64,000 nt of DNA from Pseudoalteromonas shioyasakiensis. GTDB taxonomy: Bacteria; Pseudomonadota; Gammaproteobacteria; Enterobacterales; Alteromonadaceae. Every line of letters begins with the position of its first letter. Within the stretch, counting starts at the first letter, position 1. A program made the position numbers and the translations under genes. Under the pieces are notes generated by a model. The model was not told the origin of the DNA, did no database searches, and saw only the letters and a program-made list of their open reading frames with translations. The DNA is taken from NCBI GenBank assembly GCA_013391845.1, contig CP058414.1, positions 677,501 through 741,500 on the forward strand, in the 5' to 3' direction. Below, one piece after another: positions 59,134-64,000 of the stretch.

Positions 59134-59715
59134 TTATGAGTTATCAAGAAAACTAGTTTTAAAGTGCTTTCTGGCTTTGAAAGGTGCTGAAGCAATGATG
59201 AAATTTAAAGAAAGTAACAAGATAACTATTAAGATGGTTAGCCAGTTTAAAGCCATCTGAATGAGAGTAGGAGGTTCATAAAATCCAAAATGCATGAAAT
59301 CGGCAATTAAAATTTTATTTTTATAAATTAGGCTGTTACAAAAATTGCCAAGTGCAAAAAAAGATATACTAACCAGAAATAGCATAGTAGTTATAGTTGC
59401 CACTTTGAGCTTTAAAATATTTACCTTTATATATTTCGTTAAAAAATATAGCAATACTAAAAACGCAATACTGCTTACAAAGAGCGTGGCACCTAGCCCC
59501 AGAGTTAGTAGATTTGAAACCACCCATACTGGCTTTACAGTTATTGGCAAATCATTCGGATTTATGTCGTCAGTCACTAAAAAGATATAAATAGACATAT
59601 AAGTCAAAATACTGATTACAGTGATCGGAATATGCCAAAGTAATTCACGTTTTTCTTTTTTACGAGCTGTTTTATGTGCGGTATTTCTCTGTGCAAGTCT
59701 TTCTAAAGGATCCAT
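59134..59715 (-). CDS. Four-helix membrane protein, unknown
   Basis: 193 residues; a basic N terminus (KTARKKEKR) is followed by four hydrophobic segments (about 27-46, 68-92, 104-126, 152-176). By the positive-inside rule the N terminus is probably cytoplasmic. The gene looks more A/T-rich than its neighbours, a mild hint of transfer. No family recognised. Confidence 0.55.
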   Translation of the reverse strand: MDPLERLAQRNTAHKTARKKEKRELLWHIPITVISILTYMSIYIFLVTDDINPNDLPITVKPVWVVSNLLTLGLGATLFVSSIAFLVLLYFLTKYIKVNILKLKVATITTMLFLVSISFFALGNFCNSLIYKNKILIADFMHFGFYEPPTLIQMALNWLTILIVILLLSLNFIIASAPFKARKHFKTSFLDNS

Positions 59716-59815
59716 TCTTTACTTACTTGAGTAATCATTCAAAAAATTTACCTTTGAGAAAGGTAAATTGCAAGTGAGCATAGCCATTACTAGTGCTCCT
59801 ATTTCTCAAAGCAAA

Positions 59816-59847
59816 TAAAAAAGCGCGACATCAAATGCCGCGCTTTT
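59816..59847 (-). terminator. Intrinsic terminator of the GH97 gene
   Basis: On the minus strand AAAAGCGCG pairs with CGCGCTTTT and is followed by a T-run. Confidence 0.85.
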
Positions 59848-59863
59848 CATAATTTTTAGCAAC

Positions 59864-61906
59864 TTACATCGCTTTAAATCGAATCGCTGTGCCGCCACTG
59901 GTAGCAAGCTTTAACGTCAAGTTATCATCAGCAGTAACAATGCGTTTTTCTACTTTTAAGTCGTAAGGGTTATTAACCCACTGTGCTTTATCACCGTCAC
60001 GGTAGATTTGCGCTTCAAACTTTTTGCCTTTATCTAAGAAGTCTAATTTCACTTCTAAAGTGCGGGCTTTTTCGTCTGTGACAGCGCCTAGATACCAGTC
60101 GTTACCTGAGTATTGCTCACGCTTGCGCTCTTTACGTGCAAATACAACGTAATCGCCAACTTCGCCTTGTAGTGCAATACTTTGTTGCCAATCAGTTGGT
60201 ACGTCCTGAATAAACTGAAATGCATCTGGCTTGGCCAAGTAATTACGTGGTAAATCAGCGGCCATTTGAATTGGGCTGTACATTACAACATATAGCGCTA
60301 ATTGCTTCGCTAGAGTTGTTTGTGGGCGATTGGTATCGGCACCTAGACCGTTAAAGCCCATATCAAAAATACCTGGTGTGAAGTCCATTGGGCCGGCAAG
60401 CATACGGGTGAAAGCAAGCATTGGAATGTGCTCAGGTGGGTTCGGCGGTGTACCCCATGCGTTAAACTCTTGGCCACGAGCACCTTCACGAGCAATCCAG
60501 TTCGGGTATGTACGACGTAGGCCAGTATCTTTTACTGGCTCATGCGTATTGATACTAATCTTATGCTTAGCAGCAAGTTTCACGTTGTATAGGTACTCGT
60601 TTACCATGAACTGACCATCGTGCCATTCTTTACGCACAATGCCGTTTTCATCGATACGCTTGATGTTACCACCGTCAGCTACATAACCTGTTTTAACTTG
60701 GCTTACATTTGATTTTTCATATAACGCAAATGCAGCTTCCATTTGGTTACGGTAGTTAGTCACGTTACCTGAAGTTTCGTGGTGACCAATTAATTGCACG
60801 CCTTTTTCTTTGCCGTAACGTGTTAGCTCTTCAATATCAAAGTCGTCATAAGGTTGAGTAAAGCTAAATACATCACCGTTATAAAACCAGTCGCCATCCC
60901 AGCCAATATTCCAGCCTTCGACTAGCACGCCATCAAAGCCATATTTAGCAGCGAAATCCATATAATATTTAGTGTTTGCAGTGGTTGCACCATGAATTTT
61001 ACCGCTACCCCAAGTATTTTCATTGATGTGCATACCCCACCAAATACCTACGTATTTACCCGGTTTAACCCAAGATACATCACCGAGTTTATTCGGCTCG
61101 TTTAGGTTTAAGATGATATCAGAATTGATTAAATCAACGGCTTCATCACCAATTTGAATTGTACGCCAAGGTGTATTGAATGCGCCGTGCTTTTTAACTG
61201 CTACACCGTCTGACCAAGGTGTTAAATCTGCTTGGAAAGTACCATCACGACGTTGATTTAAAACCATACCTGCATAATCAACAAGGGCAGCTTCGTGAAT
61301 ACTGATATGCACACCCTCTTTATTTTTTAAAGTAAATGGTGTGTGCACAAGTGCGGCTTTATGAAGTGGGGTAGTGTTATAAACATACTCATAACGGTTC
61401 CAACCTCGGGCGGGGATCCACCAAGCTGTTGCATCTGATGAATCTGTAATAGCAAACTCTGTAAGCTCTTTAGTGATTTCTACATCATCATAGCCAGCTT
61501 GTTTTGGTAATTCGTATCGAAAACCTACACCATCATTAAAAGCGCGAAAACGTACTGTAAACGTGCCACCTTGTGGTTGTGGCTTTTTAAAGGTAACAGC
61601 GACTTCGTTATGGTTATCAACTACCGTTTGGCGCTCACCCCAAGGTTGCTCCCAGCTGCTTTTTACCGAATCAGTGGTTTGGCTGCTAATTTTGTAACCT
61701 TCGCTCATTGCTGGTTGTTGTTTAAAAACAAGACCTAACGAAGAGTTAGCAATGACTTGTTTACCTGCAAAGCTGATTTCGTAGCTAGGTGTGTGTTGCT
61801 CATCTGAGATAGTTACTTTGATCTGCCCATCAGGTGAACTGACGGTTGTGGTTTGTGCTAGGCAAGTACCTGAAAAGGCTGCTAACATTAAGGCAGTTAA
61901 TCGCAT
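59864..61906 (-). CDS. Glycoside hydrolase family 97 alpha-glucosidase
   Basis: A 680-residue exported enzyme with a signal peptide ending CLAQ near residue 18. An N-terminal beta-sandwich (about 20-280) is followed by a TIM barrel with GVLVEGWNIGWDGDW, HHETSGN and NTHEPVKDTG. GAREGARGQEFN and similar Glu residues supply the SusB-type calcium and inverting catalytic set. A C-terminal beta domain closes the protein. It probably frees glucose from maltodextrins in the periplasm. A LacI-type operator lies upstream. Confidence 0.88.
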   Translation of the reverse strand: MRLTALMLAAFSGTCLAQTTTVSSPDGQIKVTISDEQHTPSYEISFAGKQVIANSSLGLVFKQQPAMSEGYKISSQTTDSVKSSWEQPWGERQTVVDNHNEVAVTFKKPQPQGGTFTVRFRAFNDGVGFRYELPKQAGYDDVEITKELTEFAITDSSDATAWWIPARGWNRYEYVYNTTPLHKAALVHTPFTLKNKEGVHISIHEAALVDYAGMVLNQRRDGTFQADLTPWSDGVAVKKHGAFNTPWRTIQIGDEAVDLINSDIILNLNEPNKLGDVSWVKPGKYVGIWWGMHINENTWGSGKIHGATTANTKYYMDFAAKYGFDGVLVEGWNIGWDGDWFYNGDVFSFTQPYDDFDIEELTRYGKEKGVQLIGHHETSGNVTNYRNQMEAAFALYEKSNVSQVKTGYVADGGNIKRIDENGIVRKEWHDGQFMVNEYLYNVKLAAKHKISINTHEPVKDTGLRRTYPNWIAREGARGQEFNAWGTPPNPPEHIPMLAFTRMLAGPMDFTPGIFDMGFNGLGADTNRPQTTLAKQLALYVVMYSPIQMAADLPRNYLAKPDAFQFIQDVPTDWQQSIALQGEVGDYVVFARKERKREQYSGNDWYLGAVTDEKARTLEVKLDFLDKGKKFEAQIYRDGDKAQWVNNPYDLKVEKRIVTADDNLTLKLATSGGTAIRFKAM

Positions 61907-62001
61907 TGTTGTTCCTTGGCGGCTTATGGTTATGGATTGTTGTCACGTATTCACATACATCCTTAAAGCATAAAGTGACTTGCCGGTTAATACGAGAGAT
62001 C

Positions 62002-62015
62002 TGCATACGTATTCA
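62002..62015 (-). promoter_or_regulatory. LacI-family-type operator near the GH97 promoter
   Basis: TGCATACGTATTCA is a near-perfect palindrome with central CG, 95 bp from the GH97 start, between it and the divergent cupredoxin gene. Maltose-type LacI regulators of Alteromonadales use sites of this form; the regulator itself is not in the window. Confidence 0.55.
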
Positions 62016-62067
62016 ACAAAGTGAACGCTGCGATACCAAGTCCAGCACCTAAAAAGGTTTAGCAAAA

Positions 62068-62682
62068 ATGACAAGAATAACCCTGTTGCTACTACTATTG
62101 TTTAGTCAATGTTTATTGGCACAGCAAATACAGATAGTTGATAAGCAGAATCAACCTCTCAAAAATGCCGTGGTTTGGCTTAAAGGTTCAAAACAAGTTA
62201 CAGCTCTTGATAGTCATTACACTATGAGTCAAAAAAAACGTGCCTTTGTGCCTCATGTGCTGGCAGTGCCACAAGGGGCTAATGTTGAGTTTCCTAACCT
62301 TGATTCAATCATGCACCACGTTTATTCATTTTCTAAAACAAAGCAATTTGAGTTAAAGCTTTACCACGATAAACCAGAAAAACCGATTAACTTTGCACAA
62401 ACAGGCGTTGTCGAGCTTGGCTGTAACATTCATGACTGGATGCTGGGTTATATTGTAGTCGTTGATGGCGGTATTTATGGGCAAACCGATGAGCAAGGTA
62501 TGGTTGAACTAAGCTTACCTGAAGGTAAGTTTACTTTGGCTGTTTGGCATGACCGATTTAATGATATCAGCACACCAGAAACCATCGAGATCAAAAACAC
62601 GGCTAAGCAATTAAGTTATCAGTTAAAACAAACTTTATTACCAAAATTAGAACTAAGCAGCGACGAATTTGATGATTATTAA
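62068..62682 (+). CDS. Exported cupredoxin-like protein
   Basis: A 204-residue secreted protein (signal peptide ending LLAQ near 19). A cupredoxin-type copper site is visible: H83 or H84, C119, H122 and M125 (in GCNIHDWMLGY). A beta-sandwich C-terminal domain resembles a carboxypeptidase-regulatory-like fold (GQTDEQGMVELSLPEG). Such proteins are often labelled methylamine utilization proteins without evidence. It overlaps the next gene by 11 bp, so the two form an operon. Confidence 0.75.
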   Translation: MTRITLLLLLLFSQCLLAQQIQIVDKQNQPLKNAVVWLKGSKQVTALDSHYTMSQKKRAFVPHVLAVPQGANVEFPNLDSIMHHVYSFSKTKQFELKLYHDKPEKPINFAQTGVVELGCNIHDWMLGYIVVVDGGIYGQTDEQGMVELSLPEGKFTLAVWHDRFNDISTPETIEIKNTAKQLSYQLKQTLLPKLELSSDEFDDY

Positions 62683-63901
62683 TAAATGGCACGCCTTGGC
62701 ATTATTTAGTGTTGTGGGGTTACCTATACAGGCCTTTGCCGAGCATGATGGGCAGCTAACCGTAACGGCTGTGCGTGGCGACCAACTGTCGAGCTATCAG
62801 CGTAAGGGAATCGGCTTATACCGTTATGACCAAGAGCATGATGGTGTCGTAATATCACAAGCTATGCTAAGTAGTCGTTTTGAATTAAATAGCGATTGGT
62901 CTGCGCATACTGTGCTTAACGCTCATCCAGATCCTGAACTGACAGTAGGCTTTACTCAGGCTTATTTACAATATCAGCCTCTTACTGCAAGTCGCTACAA
63001 ATGGGCTGTTAAAGCTGGTGGCTTTTATCCAAAAATGTCACTAGAGAATCCACAAAGTGGCTGGATGTCACCTTATAACTATACTAATTCTGCGATTAAT
63101 ACATGGATTGGTGAAGAGGTACGTGCTTTTGGTTTAGAGGCAAGCATTAAGCGCCCAGGTCGACAGTTTAGAAGTAACCACAGCTTTGAAGGGGTTGCCT
63201 CGGTGTTTAAAGGCAATGATCCCGCCGGTACTTTATTGTCATGGCGGGGCTTTGCTATGCATGATAGGCAAACTACCTTTAATGAACGTATTGATTTTGC
63301 AACCCCTAATTCATTTAATTGGTATCAGTTAAGTAAGCAAGCTGAGCATGTTGAGCCTTTCGAAGAAGTTGATGGCCGCTTTGGTTATTACGTTGGCGCG
63401 CATTGGGATTATCAGAAGCGATCGCAATTACGTGTTTATTATTATGATAACAATGGCGATCCAGGTGCTTTGAATACCGATACTGGTCAATACGCATGGG
63501 ATACTCGCTTTTTAAGCGTTGCTTGGCTATATAAAGTTAATAAGCAAACACGCATTATTGCGCAATTGTTAGATGGTAAAACTTCAATGGGCCCTCACCG
63601 TGGGGTAGATAATGATTTTTATAGTCATTTTGTTTTATTAAGCCACAAGTTAGACCAGCATCGTCTCACAATTAGGTATGATTATTTCAAGGTTAGCGAT
63701 CATGATGATTGGCAATTTGATCCTAACCAAAGTCGTGGAGAAGCTTTAACCGCAAGTTGGCGTTATCAACTGTCAACTCAGTGGCAAGTAGGTGCTGAAT
63801 ATTCAGTGCTGAGCAGTGACGCTCAAAACAGACCCGGTATGGGATTTAATGAGCATAACTCGCAGCAGCAATTGCAATTTTCAGCGAGTTGGTTTTTTTA
63901 A
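62672..63901 (+). CDS. Predicted outer-membrane beta-barrel protein
   Basis: About 409 residues from the ATG at 62672 (a TTG three bases upstream is less likely). The signal peptide ends AFAEHDG near residue 23. The body shows alternating aromatic and polar strands and ends in the C-terminal Phe (SASWFF) needed for BAM assembly. It is an outer-membrane porin-like protein of unknown cargo. It is coupled to the cupredoxin gene and followed by another start at the window edge. Confidence 0.72.
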   Translation: MIINKWHALALFSVVGLPIQAFAEHDGQLTVTAVRGDQLSSYQRKGIGLYRYDQEHDGVVISQAMLSSRFELNSDWSAHTVLNAHPDPELTVGFTQAYLQYQPLTASRYKWAVKAGGFYPKMSLENPQSGWMSPYNYTNSAINTWIGEEVRAFGLEASIKRPGRQFRSNHSFEGVASVFKGNDPAGTLLSWRGFAMHDRQTTFNERIDFATPNSFNWYQLSKQAEHVEPFEEVDGRFGYYVGAHWDYQKRSQLRVYYYDNNGDPGALNTDTGQYAWDTRFLSVAWLYKVNKQTRIIAQLLDGKTSMGPHRGVDNDFYSHFVLLSHKLDQHRLTIRYDYFKVSDHDDWQFDPNQSRGEALTASWRYQLSTQWQVGAEYSVLSSDAQNRPGMGFNEHNSQQQLQFSASWFF

Positions 63902-63975
63902 TTTCATACACTTTTTTAGTTTTTCTACTAACATTCTAATGAACGTGCTGATTAGAATTTGAATTGGGATAATGT

Positions 63976-64000
63976 ATGAAGTTACAAAGCATTCGCGTCA
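63976..64000 (+). CDS. Start of a further gene, cut by the window edge
   Basis: ATG preceded by GGGATAATGT, then codons for K-L-Q-S-I-R-V. It follows the beta-barrel gene by 74 bp in the same direction. The product cannot be told from eight codons; a nearby ATG at 63972 is in another frame. Confidence 0.35.

Overview
The window is a chromosomal segment of a marine gammaproteobacterium, most likely Pseudoalteromonas or a close Alteromonadales relative. This rests on moderate, A/T-leaning base composition, the gammaproteobacterial gene set (yacL, yrfG/nudE, cysJIH, glnA-ntrBC, typA, pldA) and the recognisable protein sequences. No database search was run.

Layout. 1-1363: the 3' part of a 23S rRNA gene, a 5S rRNA gene and the rRNA operon terminator. 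1.4-8 kb: a minus-strand set with a CheW/zinc-sensor chimera, an orphan solute-binding protein, tmcA and uvrD, with a perfect LexA box ahead of uvrD. 8-12.3 kb: small housekeeping genes (yacL, a peroxiredoxin-like protein, a dimeric dUTPase, yrfG, nudE, cysQ). 12.3-13.3 kb: three identical initiator tRNA genes followed by a 120-bp tandem repeat made of a tRNA 3'-end relic plus an intrinsic terminator. 13.3-16.1 kb: a TonB/TolA-like protein, an unknown protein and a secreted endonuclease I. 16.4-20.8 kb: the sulfate-assimilation operon cysJIH. 20.9-29.1 kb: small envelope proteins, a repeat-built lipoprotein and acnA. 29.1-33.9 kb: ntrC, ntrB, a DUF4124 protein and glnA, behind a sigma-54 promoter with an NtrC site. 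34.3-43.3 kb: typA, a heptamer microsatellite, a BLUF photoreceptor, lipoproteins, yihY, pip, dtd, a palindromic repeat and a GNAT-hotdog fusion. 43.3-48.8 kb: pldA, then a lysine-riboswitch operon (dapA, a short dapD, a LysA-like decarboxylase, an AstE-like deacylase). 49-51 kb: tag and selO. 51.5-54 kb: a tandem pair of OmpA-type proteins. 54.3-57 kb: acnB, broken by a 1-nt frameshift. 57-64 kb: a 2-oxoglutarate dioxygenase/PLP enzyme pair, a GH97 glucosidase, and a cupredoxin/outer-membrane pair running into the window edge.

Most of the window is core metabolism and regulation, with no prophage, IS element or CRISPR array. The best candidate for something new is the lysine-riboswitch operon. 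Its decarboxylase lacks the acidic residue that follows the catalytic Cys in true diaminopimelate decarboxylases, its DapD is short, and it carries an N-succinyl-amino-acid deacylase-like enzyme. Together these suggest a dedicated lysine route through succinylated intermediates that bypasses meso-diaminopimelate; this is inference. Other points worth checking are the acnB frameshift, the tRNA-derived tandem repeat, the CheW-CZB chimera, a hairpin over a start site at 27958-28001, and the 2-oxoglutarate dioxygenase/PLP pair.
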